Shown here piece by piece: positions 19,157 through 28,366 of a stretch of 64,000 bases of DNA. The DNA lies in assembly GCA_030538255.1 (NCBI GenBank), contig JAUNUI010000008.1:22833-86832 (forward strand). The letters run 5' to 3'. Source of the DNA: Pelistega sp. GTDB taxonomy: Bacteria; Pseudomonadota; Gammaproteobacteria; Burkholderiales; Burkholderiaceae_B. Numbering within the stretch: the first letter of the stretch is position 1; each line of letters begins with the position of its first letter. The position numbers and the translations under genes were made by a program. The notes below the pieces were generated by a model. The model made no database searches, was not told where the DNA came from, and saw only the letters and a list, made by a program, of their open reading frames with translations.

Positions 19157-20371
19157 ATGCGTAAGTCTACACGTTTTTTCCTAAAAGCTTTAACTACAAC
19201 GACAATTGCTGCCGCAAGCATGCAAATTGCTTCCGCCCAAACCGCTAACTTCGCAGCTTGTTTAGCAGGCCTTGAAGAACAAGCAAGTAAAGCGGGTATT
19301 GCTAGACACACATATCGTGATTTAACATCCGGTTTGACGCCTGACTTAAGCATCTTAGAGAAATTAGACTATCAACCTGAGTTTCGCTTAGCTATCTGGG
19401 ATTACCTTGCTGCTCTGGTTGACCAAGAACGCGTGGATGATGGTATGCAGATGCTGTCAGAACACGCCAGTGTCTTACAACGTGTACAGAATCAGTATGG
19501 CGTTGACCCTGCAACGGTAGTCGCCGTATGGGGGGTTGAAAGCAATTACGGTATGACCCAGGGCAAATATCCCTTAGTGCAAGCGCTAGGTACCTTAAGC
19601 TGCATGGGACGTCGTCAGGATTACTTCCGCAAAGAATTCTTTGCAACCATGCGAATTATCCAATCTGGCGATATTGCCCAAGAGCGCTTAATCGGTTCTT
19701 GGGCAGGAGCCTTTGGCCACACCCAATTTATGCCAACCACCTTCGAGCGCTTGGCGGTTGATTTCGATGGTGATGGTCGCCGAGACCTCATGGACAATGT
19801 CAACGATGCCCTCGCCTCAACCGCTAATTACCTCAAGCGCAACGGCTGGCAAACTGGTCAACCATGGGGTGTTGAGGTTAAACTCCCTGCCGGCTTTAAT
19901 ACCAAGGGCGAAGGACGCCGTGCGAAAAAGACCATCAGCAACTGGGCTAGCCGTGGTGTCACGTTAGCCGACGGCAGCGCCTTATCGAATTTTGCATCAG
20001 GTACACAACAAGCTGGACTTGTGACACCAGCGGGTCAAAGCGGCCCCGCCTTTTTAACCTTCAAGAACTTTGATGTGATCTACAGCTATAATGCGGCTGA
20101 AAGCTATGCTTTAGCGATTAGTCATCTTGCCGATCGTCTACGCGGAGGCGGTGAATTTGTCACGCCTTGGCCAACCGATGATTTAGGCTTATCAAGAGCT
20201 GAACGCAAAGAGCTTCAAACCTTATTAATTCAACGTGGTCATGATATTGGCGAGGTCGATGGTTTAATTGGCTCGAAGACTCGTGAAGCTGTTAAAGTAG
20301 AGCAAGCCCGTCTTGGCATGAAAGTCGACGGTCACCCTGGTCAGAAAATTCTAAAAGCATTACAGCAGTAA
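19157..20371 (+). CDS. mltB: Lytic murein transglycosylase, MltB family
   Basis: Cleaves peptidoglycan glycan strands to 1,6-anhydromuropeptides in the periplasm. Signal peptide residues 1-28 ends ASAQT. The SLT_2 domain has the catalytic Glu in VWGVESNYG (about residue 119), the GAFGHTQFMPTTFERLAVDFDG segment and FDGDGRRDLMDNVNDALAS. The last 60 residues are a PG_binding_1 domain (LQTLLIQRGHDIGEVDGLIG). GAGG precedes the ATG by 7 bases. The protein has no lipobox, so it is likely soluble rather than outer-membrane anchored. 404 residues. It is 8 bases upstream of the ABC-F gene and probably cotranscribed. Confidence 0.9.
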   Translation: MRKSTRFFLKALTTTTIAAASMQIASAQTANFAACLAGLEEQASKAGIARHTYRDLTSGLTPDLSILEKLDYQPEFRLAIWDYLAALVDQERVDDGMQMLSEHASVLQRVQNQYGVDPATVVAVWGVESNYGMTQGKYPLVQALGTLSCMGRRQDYFRKEFFATMRIIQSGDIAQERLIGSWAGAFGHTQFMPTTFERLAVDFDGDGRRDLMDNVNDALASTANYLKRNGWQTGQPWGVEVKLPAGFNTKGEGRRAKKTISNWASRGVTLADGSALSNFASGTQQAGLVTPAGQSGPAFLTFKNFDVIYSYNAAESYALAISHLADRLRGGGEFVTPWPTDDLGLSRAERKELQTLLIQRGHDIGEVDGLIGSKTREAVKVEQARLGMKVDGHPGQKILKALQQ

Positions 20372-20379
20372 ATTCTATT

Positions 20380-22272
20380 ATGTCAGTTCAAACTTTAATT
20401 ACCTTAAGCAATGCCCACTTAGCCTTTGGTCATCATGCTCTCTTAGATGGTGCGAATTTAAGTATTCAAGAAGGCGAACGTATCGGTTTAATTGGTCGCA
20501 ATGGCTCAGGTAAATCTTCACTATTACGTATCTTGGACGGCCGTATTCAAGCCGATGATGGCGAGGTTTCACGCCTAAGCTCCCTACGCAGTATTACGGT
20601 CGAACAAGAACCGGTATTACTTGAAGATAAAACTGTCTATGAAAATCTTGTGGGCAATATTCTTGAAAGCGAAGATTGGTCGCGCCCTGCCCGCGCGCAA
20701 GCGATCATTGACCGTCTCGGCCTAGACCCTGAGAGTATTGTGAAATCCCTATCGGGTGGTACCCGTAAGCGCATTGCCTTGGCTCGCGGTTTTCTTGAAG
20801 AGCCTGACCTACTGCTCTTAGACGAGCCGACCAACCACCTCGATTTTGACGGTATTTTGTGGTTGGAAGAACTCATCCGCAATAGTCGCAGTGCATGTGT
20901 GATTATCACCCACGATCGCCGCTTCTTGGATGCGGTGACTACACGTATCGTTGAGTTAGACCGTGGCATCTTACATAGTTTCCCTGGCAACTTTAGCAAG
21001 TGGCAAGAGCAAAAAGCTGCCTGGTTAGCCGCTGAGCAATTACAGAATGAACGCTTTGACAAATTCCTCGCTCAAGAGGAAGTCTGGATTCGCAAGGGCG
21101 TTGAAGCACGTCGCACCCGTAACGAAGGACGCGTACGCCGCTTAGAAAGCTTGCGCCGTGAACGCAGCGAGCGTCGTGAGCGTGTCGGTAATGTTAACTT
21201 CGCTATCGCCTCAGGTGAGCGTAGCGGCAAGTTAGTTGCTGAGCTGAAGAATATCCATCATGCTTTTGGCGATAAAGTGGTGGTGAATGATTATTCAACG
21301 ACGATTATGCGCGGCGACCGTATCGGTTTAATTGGTCCTAACGGTGCCGGTAAAACCACTCTTTTAAAAATCATCTTAGGTCTGCTTCAGCCAGACCAAG
21401 GTGATGTTAAGCTAGGCACTAATTTATCGATCGCCTACTTTGATCAGATGCGCGAACAACTGGATGAGAATGCTCCACTCACAGATGTGATTAATCCTGG
21501 TAGTGAATGGATTGAAATCGGTAATCAGCGTAAGCATGTGATGAGTTACTTAGGGGATTTTCTCTTCTCCCCAGCACGGGCGCAATCTCCTGTACATAGC
21601 TTATCAGGCGGAGAACGCGCTCGCCTACTTTTGGCACGATTATTTGCCCGCCCTGCAAATGTCTTGGTGATGGATGAACCCACTAATGACCTCGATATTG
21701 AGACCTTAGAGTTGCTTGAAGAACTCTTACAGGCTTTTGACGGAACCGTGTTACTGGTGAGCCACGACCGTAGTTTCCTCGATAATGTCATTACTCAAAC
21801 CATCGCTTATGAAGGTTCGGGCCGTTGGCATGATTATGTCGGTGGTTATGATGATTGGTTAGCGCAACGCCCAGAACCTGTTGCTGAGTTGAGCAAAGCG
21901 GTGATGGCTGACTCAAACAGCAAGGCACAAGCTGACGGCACCTCAAGCAAAAATGCAGCAAGTGGCTCCGGCACTTCAGACACAAGCAAAGGCGTAGCAA
22001 GTGCTCATGAAACCGCTACTCAGGCTAAAGCTCGAACTGCCAAACCAGGTCGTTTAAGTACCTGGGAGCAGAAAGAACTTGATGATTTGCCAAATAAAAT
22101 TGCAGCCTTAGAGAAAGAGCAGCATGACTTAAGTGATCAATTGGCCAATCCAGATTTATATGCTGCAGGCAATGAGAAGGCACAAGGTATTAATGATCGC
22201 TTAGCGAAGATCGATGATGAGTTAATGGCTTTATTTGAGCGTTGGGAAGTGTTGGAAGCGAAAATTGCTTAG
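20380..22272 (+). CDS. uup: ABC-F family ATPase, Uup type
   Basis: Cytoplasmic twin-ATPase protein of the ABC-F class, associated with ribosomes and DNA rather than transport. First cassette: GRNGSGKSS, SLSGGTRKRIALARG, LLLDEPTNHLD. Second: GPNGAGKTT, SLSGGERARLLLARL, VMDEPTNDLD. The last 70 residues form the coiled-coil C-terminal domain typical of Uup (WEQKELDDLPNKIAALEKEQ ... LMALFERWEVLEA). Between cassette two and the coiled coil is an Ala/Ser/Gly-rich linker of about 50 residues (SSKNAASGSGTSDTSKG), probably disordered. 630 residues, normal for Uup. Confidence 0.93.
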   Translation: MSVQTLITLSNAHLAFGHHALLDGANLSIQEGERIGLIGRNGSGKSSLLRILDGRIQADDGEVSRLSSLRSITVEQEPVLLEDKTVYENLVGNILESEDWSRPARAQAIIDRLGLDPESIVKSLSGGTRKRIALARGFLEEPDLLLLDEPTNHLDFDGILWLEELIRNSRSACVIITHDRRFLDAVTTRIVELDRGILHSFPGNFSKWQEQKAAWLAAEQLQNERFDKFLAQEEVWIRKGVEARRTRNEGRVRRLESLRRERSERRERVGNVNFAIASGERSGKLVAELKNIHHAFGDKVVVNDYSTTIMRGDRIGLIGPNGAGKTTLLKIILGLLQPDQGDVKLGTNLSIAYFDQMREQLDENAPLTDVINPGSEWIEIGNQRKHVMSYLGDFLFSPARAQSPVHSLSGGERARLLLARLFARPANVLVMDEPTNDLDIETLELLEELLQAFDGTVLLVSHDRSFLDNVITQTIAYEGSGRWHDYVGGYDDWLAQRPEPVAELSKAVMADSNSKAQADGTSSKNAASGSGTSDTSKGVASAHETATQAKARTAKPGRLSTWEQKELDDLPNKIAALEKEQHDLSDQLANPDLYAAGNEKAQGINDRLAKIDDELMALFERWEVLEAKIA

Positions 22273-22643
22273 GTTAGAATCGCTTAAGATGAAGATGGTT
22301 TGGTGGTAATTTCTTAGGCAAACATTCTTTAATTTGTGTTTACATCGCAAAGATAAGCTAAACATAGGCTAAATTAATGAAAGCGTGAAGCAGAAGTCAA
22401 ATCCAAGCACAAAGATTAGCTATATGTATGGAGCATGGCAAACTATCGAAAGTTTTATTATTGCGAACTTAATTGTTGTGAGCTTAATTATCGAGAGATA
22501 AATTATTGCAAGCTAAAATATCGTGAGTATAAACATCAAGCACATAAAGATTCTTCTGATTGTATTGGTTTGAATATACAGGTGTAACAGAGCATATTTT
22601 GTCGATAAAAACCCACAATCAATGGGCATATTCTAAAAAAAGT
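22273..22643. other. Gene-free stretch with degenerate repeats after uup
   Basis: No credible ORF. Just after the uup stop a 15-base stretch repeats imperfectly (attgcttaggttaga, atcgcttaagatgaa), so the copy includes the stop codon region. Between about 22450 and 22530 a 15-18 base element recurs four or five times in degenerate form (ttgttgtgagcttaa, ttattgcaagctaaa, atatcgtgagtataa). The tRNA promoter follows. Confidence 0.6.
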
Positions 22644-22672
22644 TTGACCCCACTACAATATTACGCTATAGT
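22644..22672 (+). promoter_or_regulatory. Promoter of the tRNA gene
   Basis: TTGACC (22644-22649), a 17-base spacer and TATAGT (22667-22672), placed 22 bases ahead of the mature tRNA 5' end: a standard stable-RNA sigma-70 promoter. Confidence 0.85.
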
Positions 22673-22694
22673 TATCGTCTTAGGTAGTTCAGTT

Positions 22695-22771
22695 GGCTCT
22701 TTAGCTCAGTCGGTTAGAGCGACGGAATCATAATCCGCAGGTCCCCCGTTCGAATCGGGGAAGAGCCACCA
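22695..22771 (+). tRNA. tRNA with CAT anticodon, probably elongator tRNA-Met
   Basis: 77 nucleotides with encoded CCA. Acceptor GGCTCTT pairs with AAGAGCC; D-arm GCTCAGTCGGTTAGAGC; anticodon loop ATCATAA with CAT at 34-36; T-arm CCCCGTTCGAATCGGGG. The first pair of the anticodon stem (27-43) is A-C, a mismatch. G1-C72 excludes the initiator tRNA. A CAT anticodon could also mean tRNA-Ile with lysidine at position 34; sequence similarity to elongator Met is my judgement and not certain. Confidence 0.9.
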
Positions 22772-22789
22772 AGAAACCTAAATCAAATC

Positions 22790-22821
22790 AACCGCTTAGC
22801 AGATTGCTTAAGCGGTTTTTT
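22790..22821 (+). terminator. Terminator of the tRNA gene
   Basis: AACCGCTTA (22790-22798) pairs with TAAGCGGTT (22809-22817) with a run of T to 22821. It lies 19 bases past the CCA end. Beyond it, to 22982, are degenerate copies of tctaagygctat and no gene. Confidence 0.88.
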
Positions 22822-22982
22822 AATTTCTAAGCGCTATAAATCTCTAAGTACTATAGCGCTACAACTTCTAAGTGCTATGAGTTTCCAAGCCCCCGCCCTC
22901 ATTTAACCGTGCCCAAAACGTGACCGAGCTCTTATCGTCGACCAGGTCCTGAACATCCCATTGAGCGGACTTATAGGGACCC

Positions 22983-24284
22983 TTACAACACCGCACTCCC
23001 CAGCAAGAAACCAAATAAGACACTTAAGAATGTGGCTACCACCCCAGGTATTAGGAAGGGATGATTAAAAACAAACTTGCCAATTCGCGTTGAACCCGTA
23101 TCATCAATCTCTACTGCAGCTAATAACGTTGGATACGTCGGCAGCACAAATAGAGCCGAAACCGCGGCAAATGAAGCAATCATCGCCACAGGTGAAACCC
23201 CAAGGGCAAATGCCGCTGGATACAAGGCCTTAGCCGTTGCCGCTTGAGAGTACAATAAGGTACCTGCAATAAACAGCACCACAGCCAACATCCACGGATA
23301 GCTATCAAGAAAATCCGCCGAAACCACTTTAATCTCCTCGATATGCGCACCCACGAAGGTATTTCCCAGCCATGCCACACCCATCACACAGATAGCCGCT
23401 GACATGCCTGATTTGAAGGTCGCTGCTGAGGTTACTTGTAAACTATCCACCTTGCACAGCATCACAATTAAGGCGGCTGCACTTAACATAATCGCAATAA
23501 TTGCATTATCACGGCTCATTACTGGGTTCTCAATTAAACCCACATTCTTACTAATCGCCGTCGCATAGAACATCACCGCCACAATCGACATCAGGAAGAT
23601 CAATACAGAACGTTTGGCATGCGGCAAAATTGTGATATTTAAAGCACCACGTTGCTTAATTAAACCCTTAGCTAAACGATCTTGATAAACAGGATCGTCT
23701 TTGAGCTCCTTGCCTAAGAAATTACAAACAAAAGCCGTAATCATACAGGCGGCAAAAGTAGTAGGAATCCAAATACCTAGCAACTCTAAATAACCGATAC
23801 CAAAATTCTTCTCAATTTCACCCGATAAGAAAACAACAGCGGCAGAGATAGGCGATGCCGTAATAGCGATTTGTGAGGCAACTGTCGCTATGGATAAAGG
23901 ACGCGATGGACGAATCCCCTGCTCCTTCGCCACTTCGGCAATTACAGGTAAAGTTGAAAAAGCCGTATGGCCAGTACCCGCCATAATCGTCATAAAATAC
24001 GTCACAGCTGGCGCTAAGAACGTAATATGTTTAGGATGGCTACGTAGAATTTGCTCAGCTAACTTCACCAAGTAGTCCATACCACCTGCCACTTGCATAG
24101 TCGCAATCGCCACAATGACAGCCATGATAATGGAAATCACATCAAAGGGAATCACCCCAGGCTCAACGCCAAAAGCCGCTAGTGCAATGACCCCAAGACC
24201 ACCTGCAAAGCCGATGCCGATACCCCCCAACCGAGTACCTAAGAAAATAAAAAATAAGACAATAAGAAGATGCAACCAGACCAT
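22983..24284 (-). CDS. dcuA: Anaerobic C4-dicarboxylate transporter, DcuA/DcuB family
   Basis: Inner membrane carrier for fumarate, succinate, malate and aspartate exchange. The N-terminal LFFIFLGTRLGGIGIGFAGG, the PFDVISIIMAVIVAIATMQVAGG segment, PVIAEVAKEQGIRPSRPLS and QIAITASPISAAVVFLSG match the Dcu family throughout, with about ten hydrophobic helices. The frame opens at TTG 24308, but ATG 24284 (GAG nine bases upstream) gives 433 residues, the length I recall for E. coli DcuA. Single gene; the 28-bp palindrome at 24398-24425 lies 114 bases upstream and may be its operator. DcuA versus DcuB is not certain. Confidence 0.88.
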   Translation of the reverse strand: MVWLHLLIVLFFIFLGTRLGGIGIGFAGGLGVIALAAFGVEPGVIPFDVISIIMAVIVAIATMQVAGGMDYLVKLAEQILRSHPKHITFLAPAVTYFMTIMAGTGHTAFSTLPVIAEVAKEQGIRPSRPLSIATVASQIAITASPISAAVVFLSGEIEKNFGIGYLELLGIWIPTTFAACMITAFVCNFLGKELKDDPVYQDRLAKGLIKQRGALNITILPHAKRSVLIFLMSIVAVMFYATAISKNVGLIENPVMSRDNAIIAIMLSAAALIVMLCKVDSLQVTSAATFKSGMSAAICVMGVAWLGNTFVGAHIEEIKVVSADFLDSYPWMLAVVLFIAGTLLYSQAATAKALYPAAFALGVSPVAMIASFAAVSALFVLPTYPTLLAAVEIDDTGSTRIGKFVFNHPFLIPGVVATFLSVLFGFLLGSAVL

Positions 24285-24397
24285 AATAGCCAACTCATAA
24301 AGATACAAAATTTCGATTTTTCTTCAACATAAGCAGCGCTTCACCCGTTCCCCTCCGATGGGTAATGCATTAATTTTATGAGTTTCTGTTATGTTTC

Positions 24398-24425
24398 AAA
24401 GGGTAATGTATATACATTACCCTTT
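24398..24425. promoter_or_regulatory. 28-bp perfect palindrome upstream of dcuA
   Basis: Half-site AAAGGGTAATGTAT (24398-24411) is followed without a loop by its exact reverse complement. A related half-site, gggtaatgcattaat, lies at about 24359-24373. No T-tract follows on either strand, so an operator for a dimeric regulator is more likely than a terminator. Position between divergent dcuA and the SHOCT gene would allow control of either. Confidence 0.7.
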
Positions 24426-24596
24426 GTGAATAATTTCGCCTTGATGCAACGCAAAGAACATTCACTGCACCGCCAAATAAACATGATAAAGTGTAGAAAT
24501 GACAGCTTTACTGCAAAGCAATAAACTAGCAAGGTGAAGAACTAAGACTCTGCTGTATGTGTTGCTAAAATAATTCATATAAGAAAGGAAATCTCA

Positions 24597-25280
24597 ATGA
24601 GCTACACCAATACAAACTTTTTGTATTCGCCTCTGTCTCCCGGCGAAATGAAGGGCGTCCGCACTTTTATCAATTTGCTTCGCTTCAGCTTTATCTTTAA
24701 CATCTTTGTTTTATTTAGCATTTTCTTTTTTATAGCACTAGGATCAAACCCGCTTTTGACGTTTGCCATAATTATATTAGTCTTTACACCGAGTATTCTG
24801 CTATTACACAGCATAAACCGTATAGAGAAAAACAAAAAAGAGTTTGCTTATTTACAATGGTCGCTTAGATTGGCAAAACTATTATTAGTTCTATTAACCC
24901 TTTTGTTTAGTGTGCAATTTTATTTATTTACGAAATTCATTCACGAGAATATATTCTCAGGCGCTGGTACGGTAGATTCCTCCTGGCCCGTCGTCATGGC
25001 TTCATTTCTGGTACTTTCATGGCTAGCCATTGACTATTTATTCTATAAACCATTATCTCGCCATCGCTTGTGGATCACCCACAATGGCATATTTGCCAGC
25101 CAAGCCTTAGAAGGCAATCCACCCGCCCCGAGTCAGGAAGAACTTACTTCAAATCTGTCCATAGAAGAACAGCTTGCTAAGTGGGAAGAATTGCTCAAAG
25201 CCCATCATATTAGCCCTCGAGAATTCAAAAAGGTCAAGCAGGAGCTTTTAAAGAATTCATCTGCAAATAAAGAGCGATAG
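24597..25280 (+). CDS. Four-helix membrane protein with SHOCT-like C-terminus
   Basis: Unknown function. Four predicted membrane segments: FSFIFNIFVLFSIFFFIALG (about 26-45), LLTFAIIILVFTPSILLL, KLLLVLLTLLFSVQFYLF and VVMASFLVLSWLAIDYLF. A cytoplasmic tail follows; its last 35 residues (LAKWEELLKAHHISPREFKK) look like a SHOCT domain, a short helical motif found at protein C-termini and thought to mediate oligomerisation. The ATG at 24597 has AAAGGA nine bases upstream. AT-rich and with many Phe/Leu/Ile codons compared with neighbours. Convergent with the brxL remnant. Confidence 0.7.
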   Translation: MSYTNTNFLYSPLSPGEMKGVRTFINLLRFSFIFNIFVLFSIFFFIALGSNPLLTFAIIILVFTPSILLLHSINRIEKNKKEFAYLQWSLRLAKLLLVLLTLLFSVQFYLFTKFIHENIFSGAGTVDSSWPVVMASFLVLSWLAIDYLFYKPLSRHRLWITHNGIFASQALEGNPPAPSQEELTSNLSIEEQLAKWEELLKAHHISPREFKKVKQELLKNSSANKER

Positions 25281-25290
25281 CATGTATACC

Positions 25291-25595
25291 TTATGCAGGT
25301 CTGAATGTACTAGCGATCCAAGCCATCATCAATCTACCCGCCAACGATTTAAAGATCGCATCAACAGGCTCTGCATAAAAACTAGTTTGAAACTTCATAA
25401 AGAGCTCCATAGGAATCGTTCGGATGTCCACCGCACTACTCATAGGTAAGGCGATTTTCTTGGCAGCCGCATCGAAAGCTACTTGCAAACATTCAGCAAT
25501 ACTTTCTACCACCATCACCGAGCCACCCAAACTCATATCGCCTAAGACAAGCAACTGGTTTTGTACTGATTTACCAGCAAGCCTGAAGCAAATGC
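25291..25595 (-). pseudogene. Remnant of BREX brxL (Lon-like protease, C-terminal end)
   Basis: The translation LVLGDMSLGGSVMVVES, LQVAFDAAAKKIALPMSSAVD and FQTSFYAEPVDAIFKSL matches the C-terminal end of BrxL-type Lon-like proteases of BREX phage-defence systems (from memory: GDMSxGG, LPMSSxxDIxTxPxELFxKFQxSFYxDPVDAVFKAL). Only about 90 residues remain. Upstream the frame is broken: SLGAFASG in a neighbouring frame appears to continue the homology, then stops intervene. The C-terminal GRLMMAWIAS is read-through past the natural end. No other brx or pgl gene is present. It is a decayed relic, not a working gene. Confidence 0.7.
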
Positions 25596-25880
25596 GCCCA
25601 AACTAGAAACTGTCAGATGAGATTTAAACTTCTACACTTCATATCCCCTCACCCCTTTACTTCCCACACCAATCAGCTAGACTATACAAATCCGCCTTAA
25701 ATTATGCTCGTTCTTCGTTCGACAATCGCCTGTTTAGCGAAGTTTAATGTTTCTTGTCAGCGTTATATAAGATTAGCAAGACTAGACATATGGGTTATAT
25801 GTACGTTATATGATCCCTTAATGCTTCCTTCATAACTTAAGGCCCTGTATCACTCCATTCATCCAAGACGTATACAAACC

Positions 25881-26804
25881 ATGCAAGCCCCTTCTGACTC
25901 ATCATCCTCAGTGCTAACAGGTATCACTTTTATGATTACCTCACTATTCACTTTATCAGTGCTAGATGGGACGGGGAAATGGTTAATGGCGATTGGTCTA
26001 CCTCTGCTCGTCTTATGTTGGATTCGATACTCGGTCCACTCGCTCTTAGTACTGGCGATTATTCTGCCTAAGAACGGAGTCAAGGCCTTGCATACGGCCA
26101 AGCCGATAACGCAAATTCTGCGCGGCACAATTATGCTCGCGTCTACGCTGTGTTTCTTCACGACCTTACGCTACCTACCGCAAGCGGAAGCCACGGCGAT
26201 TAATTTTATTGCGCCGCTGATTGTTCTAGCGATTGCACCCTACTTGCTTAAAGAGAAGACTCAAATGGCTCGCTGGATCGCCGCCATTATTGGTTTCATG
26301 GGCATCCTCTTAATTATTCGCCCCAGTGCGGGTTTGAATATGACGGGGGTTTTCTTTGGACTATTTAATGCAGTACTATTTTCCATCCAATTTATTGTCA
26401 CCCGTCGCTTAGCCAGTGAGAACCCTATGACGACCTTGGTCTGGAGTGGTCTCTGTGGCACACTTATGCTCTGCGCCTACACGCTGTTCAATTTCGATTA
26501 TGTTTTGCACGCGCTTGGGCAACTCACAACATGGCAATGGCTGCTGCTAATCTCCACAGGAATCAGCGGTGGGCTTGGTCATCTCTTGCAAATTCAAGCC
26601 TATCGTTATGCACCCGCCTCCATGTTAGCCCCCTTCACCTATATGCAGATTATCAGTGCGACCGCCCTAGGTTGGATTGTCTGGCGCCAATTCCCAGATA
26701 TGCTCACTTGGCTCGGCATTGCCATTATCTGCGCCAGTGGTGTTGGCATTGCCTTGAAAGAGCTACGTCAACAAGGCCGTATGGCCAAACCCAGAGCTGA
26801 ATAA
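25881..26804 (+). CDS. DMT-family (EamA) transporter
   Basis: Inner membrane carrier of the drug/metabolite transporter superfamily with ten hydrophobic helices in two EamA repeats. First repeat includes LRGTIMLASTLCFFTTLRYL and EATAINFIAPLIVLAIAPYLLKEK, the typical EamA signature; second includes ISGGLGHLLQIQAYRYAPAS and PFTYMQIISATALGWIVW. 307 residues, typical length. Substrate unknown; close relatives include RhaT/YdcZ-like and amino-acid exporters. Monocistronic by spacing. No clear ribosome-binding site precedes the ATG. Confidence 0.88.
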   Translation: MQAPSDSSSSVLTGITFMITSLFTLSVLDGTGKWLMAIGLPLLVLCWIRYSVHSLLVLAIILPKNGVKALHTAKPITQILRGTIMLASTLCFFTTLRYLPQAEATAINFIAPLIVLAIAPYLLKEKTQMARWIAAIIGFMGILLIIRPSAGLNMTGVFFGLFNAVLFSIQFIVTRRLASENPMTTLVWSGLCGTLMLCAYTLFNFDYVLHALGQLTTWQWLLLISTGISGGLGHLLQIQAYRYAPASMLAPFTYMQIISATALGWIVWRQFPDMLTWLGIAIICASGVGIALKELRQQGRMAKPRAE

Positions 26805-27045
26805 GAACACATATGAAAAATTGATATAAGCAGCCAGTCAATTTAGGCTAGACTAGGGTAAATAGCCGAGCGACACGGTAAACTGATAACCTAGCGACAG
26901 GAAGCACAAAGCAAAGCAGTAGATATGTAAAACGACATGAGAAACTTATCGCAAGATAACAAGGTTAACAAAGCACTCTACCCTTAAAGCACCTATCGCC
27001 TATATCCGCTAAACTATAGCATCACATAAAACTGGAACTCCTCTT

Positions 27046-28227
27046 ATGACTGCGTATCCTGCTAACCCGATTGATTGGACGAAAAAGCTGGTGTCTTTTG
27101 ATACCACGAGCCGCTTATCTAACTTGGCCTTAATCCATTATGTGGCGGATTACTTGGCGAGTGTCGGCCTAAAAGCGCAGCTCACGTTTAATACAGAGCA
27201 AACCAAGGCCAATCTCTGGGCTAGTATTCCCGATGCTCAGGGGAATACCACAGGCGGTCTAGTACTATCAGGTCATACCGATGTCGTTCCCGTCGATGGT
27301 CAGAACTGGAGCAGTGATCCTTTTAATCCTGAAATACGTGGTGATAAACTATACGGACGCGGTACCTGCGATATGAAGGGTTTTATCGGCACTGTCTTAA
27401 GCCTAGTGCCGACCTTCCTTAGCACTCCCTTGCGTGAGCCGATTCATCTGGCTTTTTCCTATGATGAAGAGATTGGTTGTTTAGGTGTCGGCAGTATGCT
27501 CGCGGCCATGCAAGCCCAAGGGATTAATCCGCAAGGTTGTATTGTCGGTGAGCCTAGTAGTATGCGACCCGTAGTTGCGCATAAGAGTATCAATACCTAT
27601 CGTTGCCTCGTCCACGGTTGTGCCGCTCACTCTTCGCTCACGTCCAAGGGCTCGAATGCGATTGAATATGCCGCGCGCTTTATCTGTATGTTCCGTGATT
27701 TAACCGATAAGATTAAAGCCACAGGGCCTTTTGATGAATTTTTCGATGTGCCATATACCACGGGGCAGACCAGTACTATCCGCGGCGGGAGTGCGATCAA
27801 TATCGTACCAGCGGAATGTGAGTTTGAATTTGAATTCCGCACCTTACCAACACAATCGCCTGAGGAAATTCACCAGCAGCTACAAGCCTATATTGATGAT
27901 GTCTTAATTCCACAGATGCAAGCTGAATATCCGCAAGCGGGAATTGAGCTCATCCGCATCGCGGCAAGTCCTGGTATGGACACCGCTGAACAAGAAGCCA
28001 TTACCCAATTGGTGCGAGCCTTAACCGCCGATACAGCAACCCGTAAAGTGGCTTATGCAACCGAGGGTGGTCTATTTCAACATGCAGGTGTGCCAACGGT
28101 GATTTGTGGTCCTGGCTCCATTGAGCAAGCGCATCGCCCCGATGAATTTATTGAGTTGGATCAGCTAGCCCAATGTGAACGCTTTCTCCTAGCCGTGCTA
28201 CAAGCGCAAGCCTCATCTCAACTGTAA
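27046..28227 (+). CDS. argE: Acetylornithine deacetylase
   Basis: M20-family metallohydrolase that releases ornithine from N-acetylornithine in arginine synthesis. VLSGHTDVVPVDGQNW contains the first zinc-ligand His and catalytic Asp; LYGRGTCDMKGFIG the bridging Asp; FSYDEEIGCLG the general base Glu and its Glu partner; and VCGPGSIEQAHRPDEFI-like ICGPGSIEQAHRPDEF the C-terminal His ligand. The N-terminal WTKKLVSFDTTSRLSN is typical of ArgE rather than DapE. 393 residues. It stands alone without other arg genes. A 240-base gap upstream holds no gene. Confidence 0.92.
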   Translation: MTAYPANPIDWTKKLVSFDTTSRLSNLALIHYVADYLASVGLKAQLTFNTEQTKANLWASIPDAQGNTTGGLVLSGHTDVVPVDGQNWSSDPFNPEIRGDKLYGRGTCDMKGFIGTVLSLVPTFLSTPLREPIHLAFSYDEEIGCLGVGSMLAAMQAQGINPQGCIVGEPSSMRPVVAHKSINTYRCLVHGCAAHSSLTSKGSNAIEYAARFICMFRDLTDKIKATGPFDEFFDVPYTTGQTSTIRGGSAINIVPAECEFEFEFRTLPTQSPEEIHQQLQAYIDDVLIPQMQAEYPQAGIELIRIAASPGMDTAEQEAITQLVRALTADTATRKVAYATEGGLFQHAGVPTVICGPGSIEQAHRPDEFIELDQLAQCERFLLAVLQAQASSQL

Positions 28228-28320
28228 AATAATGCTTTCAGACAATCATTTATCGGAAAACATATAATTCAAACTTAATTTTTATTACTGCAAGCTCTAT
28301 CCAGACAATCACGTCAAACA

Positions 28321-28346
28321 GGCAGTTTACGTATTAATAAACTGCC
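28321..28346 (+). other. Hairpin in the leader of the MFS gene
   Basis: GGCAGTTTA (28321-28329) and TAAACTGCC (28338-28346) form a perfect 9-bp stem with an 8-base loop, ending 20 bases before the MFS start codon. No T-tract follows, so it is not a clear terminator of argE; it could be an operator or affect translation of the downstream gene. Confidence 0.6.
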
Positions 28347-28366
28347 CAGCCACAAGAAACGAAATA

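Noticed and set aside
24398-24425. Palindrome as a terminator for dcuA or the SHOCT gene
   Set aside because: It lies upstream of both divergent genes, has no loop and no T-tract.
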